A stretch of DNA of 64,000 nucleotides, from the NCBI RefSeq assembly GCF_014903745.1, contig NZ_JACVXA010000011.1, forward strand, positions 1 to 64,000, read 5' to 3'. Below the pieces are notes generated by a model. It had not been told where the DNA came from, did not search any database, and was given only the letters and a program-made list of their open reading frames with translations. Below, one piece after another: positions 1-8,402 of this stretch (its first letter is position 1; the number at the start of each line of letters is the position of its first letter). A program made the position numbers and the translations under genes. This stretch comes from Mangrovicoccus algicola. GTDB taxonomy: Bacteria; Pseudomonadota; Alphaproteobacteria; Rhodobacterales; Rhodobacteraceae.

Positions 1-66
1 GGCCGCGGCGGGGCGCGGGCGCGCGAGGGCCTTGACGCCGGGCGCAGCGCGTCATAGCTCGCCGCC

Positions 67-1896
67 ATGGCGCGCGCACCCCTTCTCCAGTTATCCGGCA
101 TCTCCCTCACCTTCGGCGGCAATCCCGTCTTCGACGGGCTCGACCTTGTCGTCCAGCAGGGCGACCGCGTCGCGCTGGTCGGGCGCAACGGCTCGGGCAA
201 GTCCACCCTGCTGAAGGTTATGGCCGGGCTGATCGAGCCGGACCAGGGCGCACGGGTCCTCAGCCCCGGCACCTCCGTGGGCTACATGGATCAGGATCCG
301 GACCTGTCGGGCTTTGCCACGCTGGGCGATTACGCGGCCCGCGACCTGGATCCGGCGGAAAGCTACAAGGTCGAGATGGTCGCGGAAGGCCTGAAATTCG
401 ACCCGGCCATGCCGGTGGGCACGGCCTCGGGCGGGCAGAGGCGGCGCGCGGCGCTGGCCAAGCTGCTGGCCGAGGCGCCCGAGCTGATGCTGATCGACGA
501 GCCGACCAACCACCTGGATATCGAGGCGATCGCCTGGCTGGAGAAGACCCTGGCCGAGACGCGGGCGGGCTATGTGCTGATCTCCCACGACCGGGCCTTC
601 CTCAACGCGCTGACCCGTGCGACGCTGTGGATCGATCGCGGGTCGGTGCGGCGTGCCGAGCAGGGATTCGCGAAATTCGAGGAATGGCGCGACAAGATCT
701 GGGCCGACGAGGACGAGGCCCGCCACAAGCTGGACCGCAAGATCAAGGCCGAGGCCCGCTGGGCGGTGGAGGGCATCTCAGCGCGGCGCAAGCGCAACCA
801 GGGCCGCGTGCGCGCGTTGCAGGGGCTGCGCGAGGAACGCGCCAGCCAGATCCGGCGCCAGGGCACGGCCGCGCTGAGCCTTGCCGAGGGGCCGCAATCG
901 GGCAAGCGGGTGATCGAGGCGAAGGGGCTGACCAAAAGCTTCGGCGACAAGCCCATCGTGAGGGATTTCGACCTGCGCGTGCTGCGCGGCGACCGCGTGG
1001 CCATGGTCGGCCCGAACGGCGTGGGCAAGACGACGCTGCTGAAGATCTTGACCGGCGAGATCGCCCCGGATGAAGGCAGCGTGCAGCTGGGCACCAACCT
1101 GGAGATCGCGGTCTTCGACCAGAATCGCGCGCAGCTGGACCCGGAGGCGACGCTCTGGGACAGCCTGACCAACGATCCGCAGATGTCGGTCTCGGGCCGG
1201 TCCGACCAGGTGATGGTGCGCGGCCAGGCCAAGCATGTGGTCGCCTATCTGAAGGATTTCCTCTTCGACGAGGCGCAGGCGCGCGCCCCGGTCAAGTCGC
1301 TCTCGGGCGGCGAGAAGGCGCGGCTCCTGCTGGCGCGGATCATGGCGCGGGAATCGAACCTGCTGGTGCTGGACGAACCGACCAACGACCTGGACGTGGA
1401 GACGCTGGACCTGCTGCAGGACGTGCTGGGCGAGTATGACGGGACGGTGATCCTGGTCAGCCATGACCGCGATTTCCTCGACCGCGTGGCCAGCACGACC
1501 ATCGCCATGGAGGGCAATGCCCGCGTCACCGCCTATCCGGGCGGCTGGAGCGACTACCAGGCGCAGAAAGACCCCGCGCCGTCCGAAGACGCGGGAAGGC
1601 CCAGGACGGAAAAGCCGGTACAGGCTGCCGCCGCCGCGCCGGGGCCCGCGCCGAAACCGGCGGCAAAGCCGCGGCTGAGCTTCACCGAGAAGCACCGGCT
1701 GGAGGAGCTGCCCGCCACGATCGCGCGGCTGGAGGCGGAGATCGCCAAGCTGGAGCAGCTGCTGGCCGATCCCGATCTGTTCACCCGCGAGCCGGTCAAG
1801 TTCCGCAAGGCGACCGAGGCGCTGGTGGCCCGGCAGGAGGCGCTGTCCTCGGCCGAGGAGGAATGGCTGGAACTCGAGGAGAAGGCCGGCGGCTGA
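67..1896 (+). CDS. uup: ABC-F family ATPase, Uup type
   Basis: This 609-residue protein has two ABC ATPase domains and no membrane segment, which defines the ABC-F family (soluble proteins acting on ribosomes or DNA, not transporters). Walker A motifs are GRNGSGKST (about 39-47) and GPNGVGKTT (about 315-323). Signature motifs are ASGGQ and LSGGE. Walker B motifs are LMLIDEPTNHLD and LLVLDEPTNDLD. A charged linker lies between the domains. The last 70 or so residues are an acidic/basic coiled coil after a proline-alanine-rich stretch, as in Uup, which binds DNA and branched intermediates in E. coli. The length fits Uup (about 635 in E. coli). The ATG start gives the N-terminal beta strand that ABC1 expects. 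A stem (1886-1892 with 1907-1913) spans the stop codon but lacks a T-run, so it is only a weak terminator candidate. Confidence 0.93.
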   Translation: MARAPLLQLSGISLTFGGNPVFDGLDLVVQQGDRVALVGRNGSGKSTLLKVMAGLIEPDQGARVLSPGTSVGYMDQDPDLSGFATLGDYAARDLDPAESYKVEMVAEGLKFDPAMPVGTASGGQRRRAALAKLLAEAPELMLIDEPTNHLDIEAIAWLEKTLAETRAGYVLISHDRAFLNALTRATLWIDRGSVRRAEQGFAKFEEWRDKIWADEDEARHKLDRKIKAEARWAVEGISARRKRNQGRVRALQGLREERASQIRRQGTAALSLAEGPQSGKRVIEAKGLTKSFGDKPIVRDFDLRVLRGDRVAMVGPNGVGKTTLLKILTGEIAPDEGSVQLGTNLEIAVFDQNRAQLDPEATLWDSLTNDPQMSVSGRSDQVMVRGQAKHVVAYLKDFLFDEAQARAPVKSLSGGEKARLLLARIMARESNLLVLDEPTNDLDVETLDLLQDVLGEYDGTVILVSHDRDFLDRVASTTIAMEGNARVTAYPGGWSDYQAQKDPAPSEDAGRPRTEKPVQAAAAAPGPAPKPAAKPRLSFTEKHRLEELPATIARLEAEIAKLEQLLADPDLFTREPVKFRKATEALVARQEALSSAEEEWLELEEKAGG

Positions 1897-2018
1897 GGGA
1901 ATCCTCCCGCCGGTAACCGCTCTGCCTCTTTTCCTGCCGGATGCGGTCGGGCTTCACCCCGGATTAATCCTGCCAACCATAGGCTTCGCCCGTGGGAATG
2001 ACAGGAAGGTGGTGCCAG

Positions 2019-2306
2019 GTGAGACCCGGACCGGATGACCATGGCAGGGATGACCTGCTTTGCGCAGAAGTCGCGGAGCTGACCCTTGATCTGCGCAACT
2101 TCTCCTATGCCCTGAGCGATGTCTTTGCCGATGCCAGGGTGCCGGACCGGCCGGAGATGGCGGCGGCGATCCTGGCGCTGAAGGCGCGCTCGGAGGGTCT
2201 CGCCGATCGGCTGGATCGCGCGGCGCGGGAAACGGGGCCGCTGGCCGCTGCCTCGCGGCTGCAATCCGCTCAATCCGGCGCGATCAGGCCCAGTCCGCGC
2301 AGGTAG
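2019..2306 (+). CDS. Small hypothetical protein
   Basis: A frame of about 95 residues lies between uup and the convergent TetR gene. I recognise no family. The central part (VAELTLDLRNFSYALSDVFA and following) is rich in Leu, Ala, Asp and Glu and low in Arg, more like a real helical protein than a shadow frame. The GTG at 2019 is preferred because GGAAGG lies about 9 bases upstream; ATG 1998 and GTG 1992 are in frame but have no ribosome site. The last 37 bases overlap the 3' end of the TetR gene on the other strand, so the C-terminus may be artefactual. Moderate to low confidence. Confidence 0.42.
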   Translation: MRPGPDDHGRDDLLCAEVAELTLDLRNFSYALSDVFADARVPDRPEMAAAILALKARSEGLADRLDRAARETGPLAAASRLQSAQSGAIRPSPRR

Positions 2307-2884
2307 ATGCCGATCCCGGCCTCCAGCAGTTCCTCCGCCGCGAAGGGCGAGCGGCGCCCGGGCGCGCCGCGGGCATAAAGCTCGACCACGCCGTGGCTCA
2401 TCGCCCAGATATGGGCGCTGAACATCGCGGCAGGGGGGCGTTTGCCGGGCGGGATGCGTTCGCTGAGCTTTTCGGCGGCGCGTTCCAGAACGCCGCGGGC
2501 CCGTGCCGCCGCAACGGCCAGCTCGGGGCTGCGATTGACCGAGATGCCGCTTTCGAACATGGCGACGTAATGGCCCGGATACTTGCCGGCAAAGGCCAGA
2601 TAGGCCCGTCCCGTCGCCTCGAAGGCGGCGACCGCGGTGGGCCGTCCCTCGTCGAAGGCGTAGTCCATCAGGTCGGCGAAGATCTCGTAGCCCTGGCGCG
2701 CCGCCTCGGCGATGAGATCCTCGCGCCCCTGGAAATGCCGGTAGACCGCGGCCGGCGTGACGCCCGCGGCCTTGGCGGCCTCGGAAAGCGTGAAGCCGGT
2801 GGGGCCCTTCTCGGCAATCAGGACCAGCGCCGCCTCGACCAGCGCCTGGCGGAGGTTGCCGTGATGGTAGCCGCGCTTAGGCAT
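2270..2884 (-). CDS. TetR/AcrR family regulator with WHG-type C-terminal domain
   Basis: A 204-residue regulator. Residues about 8-65 form a TetR helix-turn-helix (SEAAKAAGVTPAAVYRHFQGR is the recognition region). The C-terminal half carries the WxxxHG-like stretch IWAMSHGVVEL found in TetR proteins with a WHG domain. A longer frame exists upstream, but the ATG at 2884 is chosen because it overlaps the stop of ppk2 by 8 bases, a typical translational coupling, with GGAGG upstream. It is the last gene of a minus-strand series (ATPase, metA, ppk2, TetR). It may control the series or an unlinked target; no operator was identified. Confidence 0.85.
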   Translation of the reverse strand: MPKRGYHHGNLRQALVEAALVLIAEKGPTGFTLSEAAKAAGVTPAAVYRHFQGREDLIAEAARQGYEIFADLMDYAFDEGRPTAVAAFEATGRAYLAFAGKYPGHYVAMFESGISVNRSPELAVAAARARGVLERAAEKLSERIPPGKRPPAAMFSAHIWAMSHGVVELYARGAPGRRSPFAAEELLEAGIGIYLRGLGLIAPD

Positions 2885-3755
2885 GGAAGAGGTCGGGACC
2901 TCCGCAGATCTGCGGATCGGGGGCGCAGGCAACCTCTTCGTCGCGCCCGGCATAGGGGATCTGGTGCAGGACGCTGCGGATCGCGGCGATGCGGGCCCGT
3001 CTCTTGTCGTCGGACCGGATCACCGTCCAGGGCGCGGCAACGGTATGGGTCGCATCGAAGGTCTCGCGGATCGCCTCGCCGTAATCGTCCCATTTCTTCA
3101 GCCCGTCCACGTCCACCTGGCTGAGCTTCCATTGCTTCAGGGGATCCTGCTCGCGGGCGAGGAAGCGGCGCAGCTGTTCCGCGCGGCTGACCGTGAGCCA
3201 CAGCTTGACCAGGTGGATCCCGTCCTCGATCAGCGCGGTCTCGAAATTCGGGCAGAGCCGGAAGAAGCGGGCGCGTTCCTCGGTCGAACAGAATCCGAAG
3301 ACCTTCTCGACCACGCCGCGATTGTACCAGGAGCGGTCGAAGAGCGTGATCTCGCCGGCCGCGGGCAGGTGCGGCATGTAGCGCTGCAGGTAGAACTGGC
3401 TCTGCTCGCGCGGGCTGGGGGCGGAGAGGGCCACGACCCGGGCAACGCGGGGGTTCATGTTCTCGCGGAACCGCTTGATCGTGCCGCCCTTGCCGGCCGC
3501 GTCGCGTCCCTCGAACAGCACGACGACGCGCAGCCCCTCGCGCTGGACATGGGTCTGGAACTTGGCCAGCTCGATCTGCAGCCGGTACAGCTCCTTTTCG
3601 TAAAGCTTGGCCTCCATCCGTTCGGGATAGGGATAGGCCTCGCCCAGGATATCGTCCTTGGAGGCGCCGGCGATCGCCTCGCGGATCTCCGCGGGGGCGT
3701 CGCTTTCGTAGAATCGGCTGATCTCGCCGCCGAAGGGCAGGGTTTTCTTGCTCAT
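2877..3755 (-). CDS. ppk2: Polyphosphate kinase 2 family protein
   Basis: A 292-residue PPK2-family enzyme. PPK2 proteins transfer phosphate between polyphosphate and nucleoside di- or monophosphates, favouring NTP synthesis from stored polyphosphate. The Walker A motif GRDAAGKGG (about residues 83-91) and the Walker B-like LFDRSWYNR (about 139-147) are intact, and the lid region with RRFLAREQDPLKQWKLS follows. The length fits one-domain class I PPK2. The subclass (ADP, GDP or AMP preference) cannot be read reliably here. It lies 42 bases after metA and overlaps the TetR gene by 8 bases, suggesting a common transcript. Confidence 0.93.
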   Translation of the reverse strand: MSKKTLPFGGEISRFYESDAPAEIREAIAGASKDDILGEAYPYPERMEAKLYEKELYRLQIELAKFQTHVQREGLRVVVLFEGRDAAGKGGTIKRFRENMNPRVARVVALSAPSPREQSQFYLQRYMPHLPAAGEITLFDRSWYNRGVVEKVFGFCSTEERARFFRLCPNFETALIEDGIHLVKLWLTVSRAEQLRRFLAREQDPLKQWKLSQVDVDGLKKWDDYGEAIRETFDATHTVAAPWTVIRSDDKRRARIAAIRSVLHQIPYAGRDEEVACAPDPQICGGPDLFHA

Positions 3756-3797
3756 GGCATCACCTTGCCCGAGCCGCCGCCGCGACGCCAGCCCGTG

Positions 3798-4724
3798 TCA
3801 CGTCTGCGGGGTTCCGATCCTGGAGAGATCGAATTGCGTGGTCTGGTAGATCTCGTTGATCCAGTTGCCGTAGAGCAGATGCGCATGGCTGCGCCAGCGG
3901 TTCAGGGGGGCGCGTGACGGGTCGTCATCGGGATAGTAGTTGCCGGGCACGTTGATCGGCGTGCCCGTGGCGACATCGCGGTCGTATTCGTGCTTCAGCG
4001 TGTCGCTGTCATACTCGAAATGGTTGAAGATATAGAGCGCGCGATGGCCCGGATCCTCCACCAGGCAGGGGCCGGTCTCGTCGCTGCCCAGCAGGATGCG
4101 CAGGCCCGGCACGGCCTCGATCTCGGCCTGCCGCATCTCGGTCCAGCGGCTGACGGGGATCACGAAATCATCCGAGAAGCCGCGCAGATAGGGCGAGGCG
4201 GGGGCGAGGTTGCGATGGCGGAAACAGCCGAAGGCCTTCTGCGGCAGGATGTGTTTCTGCACGCCGTGCAGCGCGTAGATCATCGCCATGCCGCCCCAGC
4301 AGACGCCGAAGGTCGAATGCACGTTGGTCTGGGTCCAGGCGAAGACCTCGCGCAGCTCGTCCCAGTAGGTGACCTGGTCGAAATCCAGGTGCTCGATCGG
4401 GGCGCCGGTGATGATCAGCCCGTCGAACTTCTCGTGCTTCACCTCCTGGAAGGGGCGGTAGAAGGTCTCCATGTGCTCGGCGGCAGTGTGGCGCGACTGG
4501 TGTTCGGTCATGCGGATCAGCTGGAAGTCGATCTGCAGCGGCGTCGCCCCGATCAGCCGCGCGAATTGCGTCTCGGTCGTGATCTTCTTGGGCATCAGGT
4601 TCAGCAGGCCGATCCTCAGCGGCCGGATGTCCTGATGCGCGGCGCGGGTGTCCGACATGACCATGACGCCCTCGCGGTCCAGCACGGAATATGCGGGCAG
4701 CTCGGCGGGCAGGGTGATGGGCAT
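3798..4724 (-). CDS. metA: Homoserine O-acetyltransferase (MetA family)
   Basis: A 308-residue MetA-family acyltransferase for the first committed step of methionine synthesis, activation of L-homoserine. The catalytic residues fall at the family numbering: Cys142 (FGVCWGG), and His235 and Glu237 (FNHFEYD). Position 111 is Glu (GAPIEHL). In this family Glu111 marks acetyl-CoA use, whereas Gly111 marks succinyl-CoA use as in E. coli. The acetyl assignment therefore follows from sequence plus published family knowledge. No SAM-II riboswitch was found in the 40-base leader after the ATPase gene or further upstream. Confidence 0.94.
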   Translation of the reverse strand: MPITLPAELPAYSVLDREGVMVMSDTRAAHQDIRPLRIGLLNLMPKKITTETQFARLIGATPLQIDFQLIRMTEHQSRHTAAEHMETFYRPFQEVKHEKFDGLIITGAPIEHLDFDQVTYWDELREVFAWTQTNVHSTFGVCWGGMAMIYALHGVQKHILPQKAFGCFRHRNLAPASPYLRGFSDDFVIPVSRWTEMRQAEIEAVPGLRILLGSDETGPCLVEDPGHRALYIFNHFEYDSDTLKHEYDRDVATGTPINVPGNYYPDDDPSRAPLNRWRSHAHLLYGNWINEIYQTTQFDLSRIGTPQT

Positions 4725-4764
4725 TGTCGGTCTCCGGATGGGTCAGGCGTCGGATGTAGCCGTC

Positions 4765-5628
4765 TCAGCCCCGCGCCTCAAGGGCCCGGGCGATGAGGTC
4801 GTTAAAACCGGCCTCGTCGCGGACCTCGGCCACGTCGCGCGCCTGCACCGTGACCCCCCAGTTTTCCGCCATCGCCTTGTAGCGCGGGCGGCGATGGGCG
4901 AGGGCGCGGGCATACATCCAGCGGATGAAGGCGTCGGGATCGACCCCGGTCTCGTCCAGGCGGTGTTCCCGCAGGTACTCGGCCCAATGCGTCCGCAGGA
5001 AACCGGGTTCGTAATACATCGGCTTGGGCGCGCGGTCGAAGCGGGCCACCAGCGCGTCGCGATGTTCGGCCGTGTCCTCGATCCAGACCATCAGCGCGGT
5101 CTGCGACAGGGCGGTCAGGACCGGATCGGCCGGATCCTGCGGATCGACCACCTCGCAGATCGACCCGCCGCTGTCGCAGACGAAATTGCCGTATCCGTAG
5201 AGATCCTTCGCGCGGCGCACGAAATGGGCCGTGTCCAGCAGCGCCGAGATCTCGGCCGTGCGATGCTGTTGCTGGCGCAGCATGTATTCCTCGAAGGGCA
5301 GTCCGCCCCGGGCCGGATCGCCGGGCTTGCCCAGATAGGTCGAGAGCGGCGCGAGATTGTCGAAGGTGATGTTGGAGGCGATGTAGATCGAGTCCGAGCG
5401 CAGCAATTCGGCCAGGAAGGGATTGCGCATCGCCTCGCGCTTGAAGTTGTCGACGATATGCTCGCCCATGTAGCGCGTGCCGATGCGGTAATCGACCGAG
5501 TAGTGGAACCAGTCGCCGGCCGCGCGCAGCGTGTTGGACAGATGGGTCTTGCCCAGCCCCGACATGCCGAAGAGCAACACGCGCTTCTCGGTCGTCGCGC
5601 GCCAGTCCTGTGCGGTGGGAAGCGTCAT
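4765..5628 (-). CDS. Uncharacterised P-loop ATPase
   Basis: A 287-residue soluble protein with a clear P-loop, GMSGLGKTH, at residues 21-28. A hydrophobic strand ending in Asp152 (NFVCDSGGS) could be Walker B. The rest (Tyr- and Arg-rich, RDALVARF, PMYYEPGF) matches no family I can name, though the shape suggests a nucleotide kinase or small ATPase. It is the first gene of the minus-strand series and ends 40 bases before metA, so it is probably co-transcribed with metA and ppk2. The ATG start has the P-loop close to the N-terminus, as expected. Confidence 0.8.
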   Translation of the reverse strand: MTLPTAQDWRATTEKRVLLFGMSGLGKTHLSNTLRAAGDWFHYSVDYRIGTRYMGEHIVDNFKREAMRNPFLAELLRSDSIYIASNITFDNLAPLSTYLGKPGDPARGGLPFEEYMLRQQQHRTAEISALLDTAHFVRRAKDLYGYGNFVCDSGGSICEVVDPQDPADPVLTALSQTALMVWIEDTAEHRDALVARFDRAPKPMYYEPGFLRTHWAEYLREHRLDETGVDPDAFIRWMYARALAHRRPRYKAMAENWGVTVQARDVAEVRDEAGFNDLIARALEARG

Positions 5629-5743
5629 GGGAACCCCGTCCTGCTATCGTCTACGGCGTCCGCCTAGCAGCGCGCGGGGGCGGGGTTCAATGGCCATTTC
5701 GCCGCCGCGCGAGGGCACCGGGCGCCCCCGGGGGGCGCCGGGG

Positions 5744-6778
5744 TCAGGCGGCGTGCGCCGCGCGTGCCATCACGTCCAGCCCGACCGGATGCCATTTCCG
5801 GCCGAAGACGCGCATCTCCGGGTCGGTCTGCGGGCAGGGGCCGGGAAGCCCGGTCTCCAGCAGCATCGACCGGTCCACCGCCACCAGCAACCCGTGTTCC
5901 TCCAGGCGGATCAGCATCTCGGTCCGGGTGGTGGTGAATTCGTCGAAGACTTCGCGCATGCCGTCCTCGCCCTTCGCCTCCAGCTGGCGTTCGAGCATGT
6001 CGAAGATCTTCTGCTTGCGCAGATCGCCGAAGGGGCGGTAGCCGCCGTGATACATCCGGTAGCGGGCCTTGACGGCAAAGGTTTCGCGGTCGCGGTTGGG
6101 GCAATGGGCCAGCATCAGCCGCCGCATCAGCCGCGGCTTCAGCTTCTCGCCGCCATTCACCCGCGCGCGATGCACGCCGAAGACCAGGTCGGGCACCCCG
6201 GTCCGCACGATGACCTTGCCGTCGATATGGCTGAGAAACCCGGTGGGAACATCCTCCCAGAACCGGGGAAAGGCCCGCTGGTGCAGTCCGCGCTCCTGTT
6301 CGGTCAGTCCGACGCGCCCGCGGAAATAGGTCACCGGCAGGCGCGGATCCAGCGGCAGCAGCAATTCCCAGGGTTCCGCCCGGACCGACAGCACCTCCTG
6401 CGGCAGGTTGCGCAGCAGCCGTTTCAGCGGCACTTCGCTGAACAGGAACTCGTCGATGTCGATATGGGCCAGCCATCCCTGGCCGCAGCGCTGATAGGCA
6501 TCGGTCGCGTTCTGGTCCTGGCGGTGCTGGAACCGCTCGGGCCGGGTCTTCCAGGAGGTCGCGGCCCAATAGGCGTCGTCGCAGCGGATGACCGTCACCC
6601 GCGGATCCGGCCCGCGGGCGCCGGGGAAGTCGTGATCGGGCCGGTCGAGATAGATGAAGACATGCGACGCGCCCGCCGCAAGGTGGAAATCGATGAAGGC
6701 GTGGATTTCGGGGCTGGGATTGATCGTCGTGCTGACGGTCGCCCAGCTGGCCGGCGCGGAAGGGGACTGGGAGGACAT
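5744..6778 (-). CDS. Glycosyltransferase family 2 / GT92-like protein
   Basis: A protein of about 344 residues. The N-terminal part matches the Glyco_tranf_2_4 / GT92-like group: an ATVSTTINPSPEIHAFIDFH strand-helix, ASHVFIYLDRPD, and a DxD-type motif in LAHIDIDEFLF. The substrate is unknown. Proteins of this type are usually linked to surface polysaccharides. The open frame extends upstream to 7030, but the ATG at 6778 (or 6820) fits the domain start; neither has a strong ribosome site, and 6778 is chosen because only a short leader precedes the first beta strand. No signal peptide or membrane segment is seen. It follows the FadL-like gene on the same strand. Confidence 0.82.
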   Translation of the reverse strand: MSSQSPSAPASWATVSTTINPSPEIHAFIDFHLAAGASHVFIYLDRPDHDFPGARGPDPRVTVIRCDDAYWAATSWKTRPERFQHRQDQNATDAYQRCGQGWLAHIDIDEFLFSEVPLKRLLRNLPQEVLSVRAEPWELLLPLDPRLPVTYFRGRVGLTEQERGLHQRAFPRFWEDVPTGFLSHIDGKVIVRTGVPDLVFGVHRARVNGGEKLKPRLMRRLMLAHCPNRDRETFAVKARYRMYHGGYRPFGDLRKQKIFDMLERQLEAKGEDGMREVFDEFTTTRTEMLIRLEEHGLLVAVDRSMLLETGLPGPCPQTDPEMRVFGRKWHPVGLDVMARAAHAA

Positions 6779-6927
6779 GGGGCGCTCGGAAAAAGGAAGA
6801 AACAGAAGGGAAACTTCCATGGATGCGCCGAGGATGCAAGCGCTTAGCCGGTCCTGCTGCCTCCTGACGCGCGGCCGCCCGCCGCCGCCGGTTCCGGGCG
6901 GCCCGCGGGCCGCCCCGGCGGGGCGGA

Positions 6928-8064
6928 TCAGAAGCGGTAGCCCACCTTCACCCCCAGCGAGACCGCCTCGTTCCCGGAGAAATCGGCCCGCGCGACATCG
7001 GCGGTCTGCGCCTTGGCATCGCCCAGCCACGTATAGCGCAGCCCCGCCGAGATATCGACCGCGCCGATCGTGTACTTGCCGCCCAGCCGCAGCGCCTGGC
7101 TGCCATGGGTGGGGGCCAGCGGCGAGACCATGTCGTCGCCATCGACATCGTCGTAGATATAGGCCAGCGAGGCCGAGAAGGCCTCGGTGAAGCGGTGGCC
7201 CAGGCCGATCGTGTAGGTGATGCTGTCATCGAGCGAGACCAGCCCCGTGCCGGTCAGCGCGGTGAACTGCTCGGGCTCCACCTTGAACTGCGAATGATCG
7301 ACCCAGCGGATCTGCCCGAAGGCCAGCCAGTCGGGCGCGATGCCGGTCTGCAGGTCCAGGTTAAGCGCGCGGGGCGTCTTGACCTTGGTCTTGCCGGATG
7401 TGCCCAGGCTGGTGCCGCCAAGCGTCTCGCGCGTGTCGAATTCATGCTCGATTTCCGAGAAATATGTGACCGCCACCAGCAGCGCGATATCGGGCCGTTC
7501 ATAGGCGCCGCCCAGCAGGTAGCCATAGCCCTCGTCGCTGTCGAGCTTGACCTCGTAGCCCGAGACCGCGCCATAGCCCAGCCCCGACAGGCCGATCGAT
7601 CCGTCCGCCGTCTGCCGCCTGATCCCGCCATGCAGGCTGAAACGGTCATCGATGCGATAGCGCCCGATCAGCGACAGCGTGTAGCTGTCCGCTTCGGCGA
7701 AGGTGCCGCCCAGCATGGAGCCCGCCGCTTCGTTGTAATCGACATCGACGCCGAAATCCTCGCCCCCCATGAAGATCAGCGAGATGCGTTCGTTCAGGTC
7801 GTATTTCAGCCCGAAGCGCAGCAGGTCGAAATCGGCTGCCACATCGTCATAGCCTTGGCCGCTGTTATATCCGAAGAAGGGCAGGCCCTGCGGTTGCGCG
7901 ACATCGCGGCCGCTGACATCGGGCCAGGTGCGGGCGAAGCCCAGCTCGACGTAATTGCCCTGCTCGAACAGAAGCCCGACCTCCTGGCCGGATCTGTCGA
8001 TGCCGCCCGCCTGCGCGGCCGCCGCGGCGCCCAGCCAGGCGAAACCGGTGATGATTGCCTTCAT
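6928..8064 (-). CDS. FadL/OmpP1/TodX family outer membrane protein
   Basis: A 378-residue beta-barrel protein of the hydrophobic-compound transport family. It has a signal peptide (MKAIITGFAWLGAAAAAQA, cut before GG), then the family's N-terminal hatch motif GGIDRSGQEVGLLFEQGNY, alternating amphipathic strands, and a C-terminal Phe (VGYRF), the signal for barrel assembly. FadL-type proteins pass long-chain fatty acids or hydrocarbons through the outer membrane. The start at 8064 is fixed by the strong site GGAGGGAGG just upstream; the longer frame to 8181 is rejected. A GC-rich inverted repeat at 6896-6915 lies just downstream but lacks a T-run. Confidence 0.9.
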   Translation of the reverse strand: MKAIITGFAWLGAAAAAQAGGIDRSGQEVGLLFEQGNYVELGFARTWPDVSGRDVAQPQGLPFFGYNSGQGYDDVAADFDLLRFGLKYDLNERISLIFMGGEDFGVDVDYNEAAGSMLGGTFAEADSYTLSLIGRYRIDDRFSLHGGIRRQTADGSIGLSGLGYGAVSGYEVKLDSDEGYGYLLGGAYERPDIALLVAVTYFSEIEHEFDTRETLGGTSLGTSGKTKVKTPRALNLDLQTGIAPDWLAFGQIRWVDHSQFKVEPEQFTALTGTGLVSLDDSITYTIGLGHRFTEAFSASLAYIYDDVDGDDMVSPLAPTHGSQALRLGGKYTIGAVDISAGLRYTWLGDAKAQTADVARADFSGNEAVSLGVKVGYRF

Positions 8065-8402
8065 GTGATCCTCCCTCCCGGCCGGATTGCTGTTGGTTTT
8101 TCGGCGGCCGGACCCCTTATCGGTGCGCCATGAGGACGCGCAGGTCAATTCCGTGATCCGCTTCCGGACCTCCTCGGACACCGCCGTGACGCAACGTTTC
8201 CGCGGCGGCGGTCGGTCCGGCCGGGATCATGATGCCGCAAGGGCAGGCCGGGCGTCGATGCCGTTCCCGGCGGGGGGCGGCGGAAAGCCGGGGGGATGGG
8301 CAGGAAGGACACAGCCGCCCCGGCAGGCGGGACGGCTGTCTTCGGCCCGGGCAGGGCCTCGATGGGATGTCAGGCGGGGCGGCCGCGACCGCCCGCCGGA
8401 TA
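8065..8402. other. Intergenic region between gyrA and the FadL-like gene
   Basis: This stretch of 338 bases holds no credible gene. A hairpin with arms at 8311-8317 and 8333-8339 (ACAGCCG/CGGCTGT, with three further inner pairs) could end gyrA transcription although it lacks a T-run. A GC-rich stem at about 8371-8397 lies nearer the gyrA stop. No convincing promoter for the FadL-like gene was recognised. Confidence 0.4.

Noticed and set aside
1-66. A gene or RNA before uup
   Set aside because: Only 66 bases of GC-rich sequence are visible and no feature can be supported.
4725-5743. SAM-II riboswitch upstream of metA
   Set aside because: The 40-base metA leader and the region before the ATPase gene lack the SAM-II pseudoknot sequence.
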